From JBLNBN01 sp050260015 (GTDB lineage Bacteria > Bacteroidota > Ignavibacteria > Kapaibacteriales > UBA2268), in assembly GCA_050260015.1 (NCBI GenBank), contig JBLNBN010000001.1, forward strand, positions 1 through 25,789: DNA of 25,789 nucleotides. Direction: 5' to 3'. Every line of letters begins with the position of its first letter. Position 1 is the first letter of the stretch. The notes beneath the pieces are model-generated. The model had not been told where the DNA came from. It saw nothing but the letters and a program-made list of their open reading frames with translations, and searched no databases. Below are positions 8,493-15,925 of the stretch, one piece after another. Made by a program: the position numbers and the translations under genes.

Positions 8493-9413
8493 ATGGCTTC
8501 TTACTTATTTAGATTCGGCATAAAAAAAACTCCCTCGCAGGAGGGAATAAATACTTTGCAGCCTCCTCGCGAAGCCGATAGCCTTTCATTGTCCGACGAG
8601 GTCTTTGCTGAACTGAGAGACCTGATTTACTCAAAATGCGGGATCTACTATAACGACGCTAAGAAGTATTTACTCGAAAGCCGTATCGCTAAGAGGGCGC
8701 TTGCTAACAAACTCGATTCTTTTGAAAAATACGTCGAGCTACTCCGATCCAACGACGCCCAGGAAGAGCTCCAGGCTCTTTTTGAGTCGATTACTATTAA
8801 CGAGACCTATTTTTTTAGGGCTAATCAACAATTCGAAGCATTTGAGAACGTAATCGTGCCTCAGCTCGTTAAGCAGAAGTTGGCAAACGGTTCCAAATCG
8901 ATTAGGATTTGGAGCGCGGCATGCTCCTCGGGCGAGGAGCCATACTCCCTGGCCTTAATATATGCGGAAAGATTAAGGCATAAGTACCCCGATATTAAGT
9001 TCCAACTATACGCCAGCGACATAAATAACGGGATGCTTGACTCGGCCCGCAGAGGCGTTTATAAAGAATACGCCGTGCGCAACGTGCCGAGCGAAATCAT
9101 GCAAAAGTATTTCGTTCAAAAAGGGAACGTATATGCTTTATCCGATGATATTAAGAAACTTGTAAAGTTTTCTAATATCAATCTTTACGATTCAAATTTC
9201 ATGAGAAATATTACTGGCATGGACGTAATATTTTGCGCTAACGTATTAATCTACTTCGACGTCCCAAGCAAGCAACTCGTGGTTAGCTCCCTGTATAACT
9301 CCCTGAATCCGGGCGGATTTCTATTCATTGGTTACTCCGAATCGCTTCACGGCATATCAAAAGCTTTTAAATTAATTCACTTACCAAAATCGCTCGCTTA
9401 CCAGAAGGAATAG
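8493..9413 (+). CDS. cheR: Chemotaxis protein methyltransferase CheR
   Basis: CheR uses S-adenosylmethionine to methylate glutamates of chemoreceptors. With the start chosen here it has 306 residues. The N-terminal helical domain (about 32-100) is followed by NETYFFR (103-109), the SAM-binding motif WSAACSSGEEPYS (140-152), ASDIN (174-178) and FCANVLIYFD (247-256). The usual FCRN Arg is Ala at 249. ATG 8493 was chosen because purine-rich AAGAAGAAAGAGA precedes it; ATG 8451 (320 residues) has no such signal, and a TTG at 8379 would overlap the HEAT gene. No receptor, CheA or CheW gene lies in the window, so its substrate must be encoded elsewhere. The two CheY-like genes follow directly. Confidence 0.92.
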   Translation: MASYLFRFGIKKTPSQEGINTLQPPREADSLSLSDEVFAELRDLIYSKCGIYYNDAKKYLLESRIAKRALANKLDSFEKYVELLRSNDAQEELQALFESITINETYFFRANQQFEAFENVIVPQLVKQKLANGSKSIRIWSAACSSGEEPYSLALIYAERLRHKYPDIKFQLYASDINNGMLDSARRGVYKEYAVRNVPSEIMQKYFVQKGNVYALSDDIKKLVKFSNINLYDSNFMRNITGMDVIFCANVLIYFDVPSKQLVVSSLYNSLNPGGFLFIGYSESLHGISKAFKLIHLPKSLAYQKE

Positions 9414-9479
9414 AGATTTACGATAGCAAAGCAATTTTATATGATGTAATTATTATAATAACAATAACGAACAGCAATA

Positions 9480-9869
9480 ATGCAAAAGACCATATTAGTG
9501 GCGGAGGATTCGCCTTCTATCAGGAAATTCATCACGCTCGCGCTTAAGATCCAGGGGTACAACGTCATACCTACCCAGGACGGCATGGACGCTTTGGAAA
9601 AGCTCTCAAAATTTGGAGCCGACCTCGTCGTCACCGACTTAAATATGCCGAATATAGACGGTATAAGGCTTGTGAAGGCAATCCGCGAGAATAAATTCTT
9701 CAGGCGTCTTCCGATTATTATACTTTCTTCCGCCTCGCGAGAGGAAGACATTGCTTCAGGAATTGAAGCCGGGGCGGACGCATATTTATTGAAGCCGTTT
9801 AATACCAATAAGATCCAGTCAGAAGTCGCCAAACTGCTTGGCGAGATAGGTTCTGTAATGTCAAATTAA
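9480..9869 (+). CDS. CheY-like single-domain response regulator (first of two)
   Basis: A 129-residue stand-alone receiver. The acidic pair is Glu9-Asp10 (VAEDSPSIRKF), the phospho-acceptor is Asp53 (VTDLNMP), the switch position is Ser83-Ser84 (IILSSASREED) and the conserved Lys is 105 (LLKPFN). All residues for phosphorylation are present. There is no output domain, so it works by binding a partner. The gene lies 66 bases after cheR and 47 bases before a second CheY. The two differ markedly in sequence (DLNMP against DWNMP), so they are unlikely to be redundant copies; one may act as a phosphate sink or speak to a different partner. That division is inference. Confidence 0.93.
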   Translation: MQKTILVAEDSPSIRKFITLALKIQGYNVIPTQDGMDALEKLSKFGADLVVTDLNMPNIDGIRLVKAIRENKFFRRLPIIILSSASREEDIASGIEAGADAYLLKPFNTNKIQSEVAKLLGEIGSVMSN

Positions 9870-9906
9870 TATTGATTTATGCATTTGAATAAATTAACGT
9901 ACTTTT

Positions 9907-9916
9907 GGAGCGGTTT
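9907..9916 (+). promoter_or_regulatory. Ribosome binding site deciding the start of the second cheY
   Basis: GGAG (9907-9910) sits 6 bases before ATG 9917. This favours that ATG over the TTG at 9905, which overlaps the site itself. The same ten bases GGAGCGGTTT occur at 7078-7087, upstream of the HEAT gene. Confidence 0.6.
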
Positions 9917-10288
9917 ATGAAATTCTTAATTGTGGATGATTCCCCCACGATGCGGCGCATTGTAGTCAATGCCTTGAAAACTTTCGGCTACGATGATTTT
10001 GTTGAAGCGGGAGACGGAACCGAAGCTTTGGAAAAGCTAAAAGAAACGAAAATCGATTTTGTAATCACCGATTGGAATATGCCGCAAATGAGCGGTTTGG
10101 ATTTAACCCGCGCCATTCGATCCGACGAGAATCTGAAACGAATGCCTATACTCATGGTCACAACGAGAGGGTTAAAGCAAGATATAGTAGAGGCTTTAAA
10201 AGCTCGCGTAAATAACTACGTCGTGAAGCCTTTTACTCCGCAGGTGCTAAAGGAAAAAATGGACGTAATTCTTAACTCTCTTGGATAA
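9917..10288 (+). CDS. cheY: CheY chemotaxis response regulator (second of two)
   Basis: A 123-residue receiver that closely follows classical CheY: Asp7-Asp8 (IVDDSPTMRRI), phospho-acceptor Asp52 in TDWNMP, the same local sequence as E. coli CheY, Thr82-Thr83 (VTTRG) and Lys104 (VVKPFT). The likely role is to carry the phosphoryl signal from a CheA kinase to a motility output. It is followed 20 bases later by a CheZ-like phosphatase whose tail carries candidate CheY-binding motifs, so this CheY is the obvious partner. The kinase is not in the window. The start at ATG 9917 is supported by a GGAG site. Confidence 0.93.
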   Translation: MKFLIVDDSPTMRRIVVNALKTFGYDDFVEAGDGTEALEKLKETKIDFVITDWNMPQMSGLDLTRAIRSDENLKRMPILMVTTRGLKQDIVEALKARVNNYVVKPFTPQVLKEKMDVILNSLG

Positions 10289-10308
10289 TTCCATCGGAAA
10301 TTTAAATA

Positions 10309-11298
10309 ATGAAAGAAAAAGAAAAAGACATAAACGTATTGCTTAGGAAGGCAGATGAATTACGAGCCCTGTTTGTTCTAGGGCAGAGAGTCATCCCCTT
10401 CCTCGAGGAAATATTCGTATTCGTCAGCGAAATACAGCCGTTGCTTGACGATATTAATATTTCAATCCAGGAAAACTTAAAGCGTATGCCTAATGCGGCA
10501 AAGCAGCTTTCGAAAGTTACCGAAGCCACGGAGATGGCCACAACTGAAATTATGGATATCATCGACGGAGTCGTTTACAAGGTAAATATCATTAAGCATA
10601 ACCTGGCGGAACTTGCCAAGCTGGACGAAGATCGTCGCAACGCGCCTATTAAGCTTCTTGAAACTCTTATTGCCGCTTTGAAGCAGGGCGCGGACCTAAC
10701 GGACTTGATCCCCGAGCTTGAAAAACGACTGGCGAAGCACAAAACTGCCGACCCCTATAGCTTCGATGCAAAGCTCACAGAAATTACGAGTATCTTGCAA
10801 GGGATTGACAGCGATTCCAATTCGATTATGATGTCGCTTCAAATGCAGGACATCACCAGCCAGCAAATTGCTGCGGTCAACAACTTACTTGAAACTGTTC
10901 AGGCCAAGCTGAAAAATATACTGGAGCATTTTCGTAGCTCGGAAATTAGCGAATTTATGACTTCCTCGGAAAACGAGCCCCCTGAAACCAACGTAAGCGA
11001 ACTACATCGAACGATCGCGTTTGATCCGCAGGCAATCGATTCACTTACCGCCGCTAAAGGGAGCCGCCAGGAGGAAGTTGATAGCATCATGCAGGAGCAC
11101 GAAGAAAAGGGCGATGATTCTCAATTTTCAGCCGAAGACATCGACGCGCTTTTTGCCAGTCCCGACGCATTCTTTGGAAGCGAAGAGCCCCCCAAGGATG
11201 AACGCAGCGCAGCAGAGAACAAAGATCCGCAGGACAGCGCTGACGACGGGGATATTCCCTTCAGCCAGGAAGATATCGACGCGCTTTTTGGAAAGTAA
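10309..11298 (+). CDS. cheZ: CheZ-like CheY-P phosphatase with FliM-like C-terminal motifs
   Basis: A 329-residue, mostly helical protein, longer than E. coli CheZ (214 residues). The helical part contains ATTEIMDIIDG (77-87), typical of the family, and the catalytic-helix motif MQDITSQQI. In it, Asp181 and Gln185 have the same spacing as the acting Asp and Gln of E. coli CheZ. Predicted role: dephosphorylation of CheY-P. The acidic, probably disordered tail from about 212 contains FSAEDIDALF (273-282), FSQEDIDALF (318-327, near the end) and a weaker RQEEVDSIM (253-261). These resemble the FliM N-terminal SQxEIDALL peptide that binds CheY-P. The catalytic call is well supported; the binding role of the tail motifs is inference. 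Confidence 0.85.
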   Translation: MKEKEKDINVLLRKADELRALFVLGQRVIPFLEEIFVFVSEIQPLLDDINISIQENLKRMPNAAKQLSKVTEATEMATTEIMDIIDGVVYKVNIIKHNLAELAKLDEDRRNAPIKLLETLIAALKQGADLTDLIPELEKRLAKHKTADPYSFDAKLTEITSILQGIDSDSNSIMMSLQMQDITSQQIAAVNNLLETVQAKLKNILEHFRSSEISEFMTSSENEPPETNVSELHRTIAFDPQAIDSLTAAKGSRQEEVDSIMQEHEEKGDDSQFSAEDIDALFASPDAFFGSEEPPKDERSAAENKDPQDSADDGDIPFSQEDIDALFGK

Positions 11299-11312
11299 AA
11301 GTAGATAACTAT

Positions 11313-11349
11313 AAAAATGGGAACAACCAGTAATTGTTCCCATTTTTTT
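11313..11349. terminator. Strong bidirectional hairpin terminator
   Basis: A perfect 14-bp stem has arms AAAAATGGGAACAA (11313-11326) and TTGTTCCCATTTTT (11334-11347) around a 7-base loop, ending in a T-run. It carries A/T runs on both sides, so it can end both the plus-strand cheZ run and the minus-strand LamG gene. Confidence 0.9.
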
Positions 11350-11374
11350 ATGTTATTATATTCTAGTGTTAATT

Positions 11375-14300
11375 CTATTCTCCTATCACCATTCCTACTG
11401 CTCCGTTTTCCGACTTAATAAAGTATAAACCTGAAGGCAAAGCTCCTTTCGAGAACGACAAGCTTCCCCTCCGTATTTTCACTCCATTTACGATCTTATT
11501 TTCGGCGTACGTAACCCGAGCCTGGACTTGGGCGACTAAATCTCCTAAAGAATTAAATAGATCAATATCGCGGTACATTGGAGTTCCTTCAAAGTTCGTC
11601 TCAAAATCTACGGTTACCAAACTATTTGATGAGGAATAGCGCGGGGAGCGAAGCGACATGAAGTATTTCGTCTTTATGGAATCAATCCTCGCTTCGAAGA
11701 CCGTTCCGCAAATACCATTCAAAGTATCGGGCGTTCCATAGGAATCCGCGTCCAGCGCGATTCTCCAGGGATTGCACTTATCGTCCCAAATAAGCGTGTC
11801 GCGAATCTTCCCGTAGAGCTTTGGAATCAGATACACTTCAATTTCTTTTATTTCCTGCGGCGCAAACTGTATCGGGAACTGGCTCTGAGGTATTGAGAAA
11901 TGAATGTTCTCAGCGACGTAAATAGAATTCAATATCACCGGTACTTCCGTTATGTTCTTTATCTTTATCCTACGGACGCATTGTTTGCCTACCCCGACGG
12001 AATCAAATTGTACTGTAAGAATCGAATCGGTTTTTGGCATATCTACAATCTCAAACTCGTTTCCCAGCCCCAGCGCGCAAGGATCGTACTCCTTCTTAAT
12101 TTCTTCTTCCGTTAAAGCCCTGCAATAGATCTTAACTTCGTCGATAAGGCCGTTATATCTTGTGGAACTGCGAGTTTCTCCATCCGCCGTCCACCAGTGC
12201 CTTCCAATAGCTCCATATGGTTCCAATTTGATTGTTTTCTGGTAAAAAGAGCCTAAGAACACCCCGTTACGATAGCATTTAACGTTCCCATTGGAATAGG
12301 TCATCGTATAATTAATCCAGTTATTCCGGTATACAGTTGGATCAAAAAATGCTTTAAAATCATTTTGAGCGGATGAATTTGCAGAAATTGCAAAATGTGA
12401 ATATAAATCGCCTCCCTGATCATTACCGGCATGATTGGTAGTCATCATACCTAGCCATGCGCTATTGAGATATCCAAACCAGATCATAGCTTCGCCGGCA
12501 TAGTAACTGAACGATTCTTCCTTAGCGAATAGAGATACAGTAAATTCCTCATATTCTTCAAAAGGTATGCTGGGCAATCCCACATAACTGCCTCTTGGCT
12601 CTCCGGTTGTATAAGATCCTTCGCCATGTAGTTCAATACAAGCGCCTTTGTAACCATTTATAAATTTCGGACTATTATGGATTGAACCATGAAACCCATT
12701 CCCGCTGAAATCCCTTGCAGTCGAATCGTCGAAGCTCCAGTATGCGATAAGGCTTTTCTTGCAGGGTAAGTCGGTAGCCTCTCCATTCAGGCTTAACGTA
12801 TACTCCGAACATATGTCGTAAATCTTTAGTTCGTCCTGGTAAACGCCTGCAATATTTTTCTTGAAGTATATCTTTAACTCGACAGTATATGATGGAGCGA
12901 TTATTAGCGGAAATGTACCTGTAGCGAAATAAAAGTGATTATTCTTTGTAGTTAGTGAATTGATCGTTATCTGTTTAGTTGTCCTGTTTTTAATGTGAAT
13001 TGAAGAGCTCGTTTCTTCACCTACCTTGATGCTTGGAAATGTAATCGAAGCATATTTCTGAGGCTTAGGGCACTCAGTTATTTCAAGCTCATCAAGGTCG
13101 GCATTTTCGCAATTAATCAACTCTTTTTTGATTTCTTCTTCTGTTAGCGCTTTACAATAGATTTTAACTTCATCAATAGTTCCGTTATATCGAGCAGAAC
13201 TTCGCAATTGGCCATCTGCTATCCACCAATGACGGCCGATGGCAGCAAAAGTGTCTAACTTTGAAACGCTTTGATTTATTTGGTTTAAAAATATTCCATC
13301 TCTATAGCATTTAACTACTCCGTTGGAGTATGTCATTGTATAATATATCCACTTATTCCGCATTGTCAAGGTATCAAATGGAGCTTTATAAGCGATTTTA
13401 CCATCCTTACCTGAGGATATCGAATAATGGGTATATCTGTCTCCTTTATCATCTCCATCAATATTATGGGTCATTAATCCGAGCCACCCATTATTATGCA
13501 AACCAAACCAAAGCATCGCTTCGCCTGCATAATATGAAAAAGATTCCTCTTTAGCAGCTAAGGAGACTGTAAATTCATTATAATTAAAAAAATCAATATT
13601 CGGTAATAATATATAACTGCCTGCAGGCTCCCCTGTTGTGTAATTGCCGTTACCATGAAATTTTATTCCAGTTCCTTTATATCCTTTTACGGGTATAGGC
13701 CCATTTTTCATGCTTCCGTCGTATCCATTTCCGCTATTATCGCGTGCCGTACTATCGTCGAAACTCCAGTATGCGATTAAGCCGTTCTTACACGGGTTAT
13801 CTTTAACTTCAGCGTTTAATCTTACTGTGTATTCTGTACAGATATCTTTTATCTTAAACTCGTCTTCGTATTTGCCCGGACTAGTTTTCTTGAAAAATAT
13901 CTTAAGAGTATTTGTCTGCATGGGTAAGATAGTTATTGGAAATGTAGTCGGAGCGAAATAAAAATTGTTATTTTTAAATGACAGAATAGGTATAGAAACA
14001 GGTTGGTCGGATTTGTTTTTTAAGTTTATTGTGGCGCTGATTTCTTGATTACTTTCGACCAATCCCAGATCTTTGTTAATTTCAGTCTGAGGTTTAGGGC
14101 TCTCAATTATAATGAGTTTATCAAGATCTTTATTGTCGCAGTTAGCCAATTCTTCAAATTCTTTTTTTACTTCATCATTGGTAAGGGCTTTGCAGAATAT
14201 TTTTACTTCGTCGATCGCGCCAGAAAATCGCGCTGACGTGCGGATTCCGTCGCTATAAGTCCACCAATGTCTGGCAATTGCTCCTATATCAATAGTTCGA

Positions 14301-14917
14301 ATATCTATTTTTTGATTTGTATGAACTAAATACTTTCCATCACGAAATGCGGTCAATACTCCATTTTTATAAGTCATTGTGTAGAATATCCACGTCCCCC
14401 GTTCGATAAAATCAAATTTTTGTTTTAGTGGAGGAATATTTTGGCTTGCTCCAACTCCATAATCAGTATATAGAATCGTATCTGCGGCTTCGTATTTCTT
14501 GACGTTCATTAAACCTAACCAGCCAAGATCATGGTCGCCGTAAAAGAAATAGGCCTCACCCGCAAAATTGGACATCGAATCTTCCTTTACCCACATCGTT
14601 ATCGAAAACTCGCCTAATTCATTGAACGGAATTTTTGGAAGTAAAATATGATCGCCCTCAGGGACAGAGTTTTCTCCTAATGTGTAGTATCCTCTTCCGG
14701 TAAAGTAGAAAGCGTCGCCCGAAATGCCTTTGATTCTTTTGGGCGTATTCATGATCGTACCATGAAAATTATTCCCGCTAACATCTCTTGCTGTACCGTC
14801 ATCAAAATTCCAAAAGGCGATCAGACCGTTTTTGCAATAATTGTGAGCAAACGCGGAATCAGGGCCAATTAATACGGATAATACAAAAATTGTTACAAAG
14901 GATATAAAATTTTTCAT
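11375..14917 (-). CDS. Secreted protein with three LamG + Ig-like units and T9SS tail
   Basis: A 1180-residue protein with a signal peptide (1-24, ending AFA). Three repeat units follow, each a LamG/concanavalin-like domain plus a choice-of-anchor-D-like Ig domain: LamG at about 28-260, 376-603 and 719-945, with Ig-like parts at 265-375, 608-717 and 952-1068. Each LamG starts with C-K plus LIA(F/Y)W(N/S)FDD and ends near IGRHWW and IDEVKI(F/Y)C. The last 95 residues look like a T9SS type A sorting domain (ALPSGLYFIKSENG, then the C-terminus). LamG domains commonly bind carbohydrate or adhesive ligands, so a surface adhesin is likely; the ligand is unknown. CGGAG lies before the ATG. Base use is richer in A+T than in the flanking core genes. 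Confidence 0.85.
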   Translation of the reverse strand: MKNFISFVTIFVLSVLIGPDSAFAHNYCKNGLIAFWNFDDGTARDVSGNNFHGTIMNTPKRIKGISGDAFYFTGRGYYTLGENSVPEGDHILLPKIPFNELGEFSITMWVKEDSMSNFAGEAYFFYGDHDLGWLGLMNVKKYEAADTILYTDYGVGASQNIPPLKQKFDFIERGTWIFYTMTYKNGVLTAFRDGKYLVHTNQKIDIRTIDIGAIARHWWTYSDGIRTSARFSGAIDEVKIFCKALTNDEVKKEFEELANCDNKDLDKLIIIESPKPQTEINKDLGLVESNQEISATINLKNKSDQPVSIPILSFKNNNFYFAPTTFPITILPMQTNTLKIFFKKTSPGKYEDEFKIKDICTEYTVRLNAEVKDNPCKNGLIAYWSFDDSTARDNSGNGYDGSMKNGPIPVKGYKGTGIKFHGNGNYTTGEPAGSYILLPNIDFFNYNEFTVSLAAKEESFSYYAGEAMLWFGLHNNGWLGLMTHNIDGDDKGDRYTHYSISSGKDGKIAYKAPFDTLTMRNKWIYYTMTYSNGVVKCYRDGIFLNQINQSVSKLDTFAAIGRHWWIADGQLRSSARYNGTIDEVKIYCKALTEEEIKKELINCENADLDELEITECPKPQKYASITFPSIKVGEETSSSIHIKNRTTKQITINSLTTKNNHFYFATGTFPLIIAPSYTVELKIYFKKNIAGVYQDELKIYDICSEYTLSLNGEATDLPCKKSLIAYWSFDDSTARDFSGNGFHGSIHNSPKFINGYKGACIELHGEGSYTTGEPRGSYVGLPSIPFEEYEEFTVSLFAKEESFSYYAGEAMIWFGYLNSAWLGMMTTNHAGNDQGGDLYSHFAISANSSAQNDFKAFFDPTVYRNNWINYTMTYSNGNVKCYRNGVFLGSFYQKTIKLEPYGAIGRHWWTADGETRSSTRYNGLIDEVKIYCRALTEEEIKKEYDPCALGLGNEFEIVDMPKTDSILTVQFDSVGVGKQCVRRIKIKNITEVPVILNSIYVAENIHFSIPQSQFPIQFAPQEIKEIEVYLIPKLYGKIRDTLIWDDKCNPWRIALDADSYGTPDTLNGICGTVFEARIDSIKTKYFMSLRSPRYSSSNSLVTVDFETNFEGTPMYRDIDLFNSLGDLVAQVQARVTYAENKIVNGVKIRRGSLSFSKGALPSGLYFIKSENGAVGMVIGE
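11714..14836 (-). repeat. Three in-gene repeat units of about 1.03-1.05 kb
   Basis: The LamG + Ig-like units lie at 14836-13793, 13792-12764 and 12763-11714. Protein conservation is high between units 2 and 3 (for example SFSYYAGEAM and YYTMTYSNG against NYTMTYSNG), while the same stretches differ at many third codon positions. This points to older duplications kept by selection rather than recent copies. Confidence 0.75.
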
Positions 14918-14985
14918 ACTTCTTACTCCGAAAATAATATTATTTTATTATCAACTTATTCAATATTTTTGTAAAATCAAAACAG

Positions 14986-15009
14986 TTTTTTTATCGATAT
15001 CGAAAAAAT
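14986..15009. promoter_or_regulatory. Palindrome just upstream of the FkbM gene
   Basis: The perfect palindrome TCGATATCGA (14994-15003) is flanked by a T-run (14986-14992) and an A-run (15003-15008). It ends 7 bases before the ATG, where a ribosome binding site would be expected and none is seen. It could be an operator or a translation-blocking hairpin; chance in A+T-rich sequence is possible. Confidence 0.35.
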
Positions 15010-15010
15010 A

Positions 15011-15868
15011 ATGAAAAAAATTTTTAGGAAGACATTCAGAAGTATAATGCGCCATTATAAACGCGAGTATGGGCGTTATACTATCCTTTACAAAGTTTTC
15101 TTTCCAAAGTTAGCGGATAAAAGCTTTCCTTTAGAAGTAGTAAAGCTAAAGAATGGAATTAAAATGGAACTTGATACGACTGAATATCTCCAGGCTTTAC
15201 TTTATGTTTTTGGTGACTTTGAAATTTCTACTGAATTGGCCCTGCGAAAAATCGTCAAACAGGATGACGTCGTAATAGACATCGGCGCCAATGTTGGATA
15301 TTTGTCTCTTATTTTATCCAAGTTGACAGGGCCTGCAGGCAAAGTTTTTGCTTTTGAACCTGAGCCGAATAACTTCAAGGCTTTTATTAAGAATATAGAC
15401 CTAAATGGATTTACTAATATCATTCCCTCGCAATCAGCTATTTCGGATATTAAAGGCGTTCTTAAACTATTTCTAGCAAGCGGCAATAATCGCGGAATGC
15501 ACTCAACGATATTTGACGAAAAGACTCTTAGCGCAGATTTCGTTGAAACTCCTTCATTGCCCTTGGACGATTTTGTACAAGAAAACGACCTGAAAAAATT
15601 GGATTTAGTAAAAATTGACGTGGAGGGGGCAGAACTTCAGGTGTTAAAGGGTATGAATAAGACTCTAAACACTCTACGGCCTAAAATTATCATTGAGTTA
15701 AACGATGATGCACAAAAAGCGAATAATTATTCTAATACTCAATTGATTAAATATATTTCTGAGACCTTTAACTATAAATGCTATAAAATCTCCGAGGACG
15801 GAGCTTTAATTGATGAAATAACTAATGCAGATAATCTAAATGAAAATGCCGTCTGCATTCCTTTATGA
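15011..15868 (+). CDS. FkbM-family SAM-dependent methyltransferase
   Basis: A 285-residue protein. The SAM-binding motif VVIDIGANVGYLSLIL (about 87-102) is followed by the acidic FAFEPEPNNF (about 114-123), and the FkbM signature KIDVEGAELQVLKG appears near 205. FkbM proteins methylate hydroxyl groups of small molecules or sugars, often in surface polysaccharide or glycan loci. The substrate here is unknown. The basic N-terminus (KKIFRKTFRSIMRHYKR) is not a signal peptide. The gene is strongly A+T-rich: my count gives 12 G/C in the 60 bases from 15721, against 34 in the 60 from 961 inside bshC. It lies head-to-head with the LamG gene and is closed by the hairpin at 15874. Confidence 0.88.
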   Translation: MKKIFRKTFRSIMRHYKREYGRYTILYKVFFPKLADKSFPLEVVKLKNGIKMELDTTEYLQALLYVFGDFEISTELALRKIVKQDDVVIDIGANVGYLSLILSKLTGPAGKVFAFEPEPNNFKAFIKNIDLNGFTNIIPSQSAISDIKGVLKLFLASGNNRGMHSTIFDEKTLSADFVETPSLPLDDFVQENDLKKLDLVKIDVEGAELQVLKGMNKTLNTLRPKIIIELNDDAQKANNYSNTQLIKYISETFNYKCYKISEDGALIDEITNADNLNENAVCIPL

Positions 15869-15871
15869 TTT

Positions 15872-15910
15872 ATTTTCAGCGCCTCTTTTGTTTAAGAGGC
15901 GCTGAAATAT
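15872..15910. terminator. Hairpin terminator between convergent FkbM and porin genes
   Basis: Perfect 14-bp arms TTTCAGCGCCTCTT (15874-15887) and AAGAGGCGCTGAAA (15894-15907) enclose a 6-base loop. Only short A/T stretches flank the stem, so the U-tract is weak on both strands. The position between two converging genes supports a bidirectional terminator. Confidence 0.75.
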
Positions 15911-15925
15911 TCGGCTTTATAGTCG

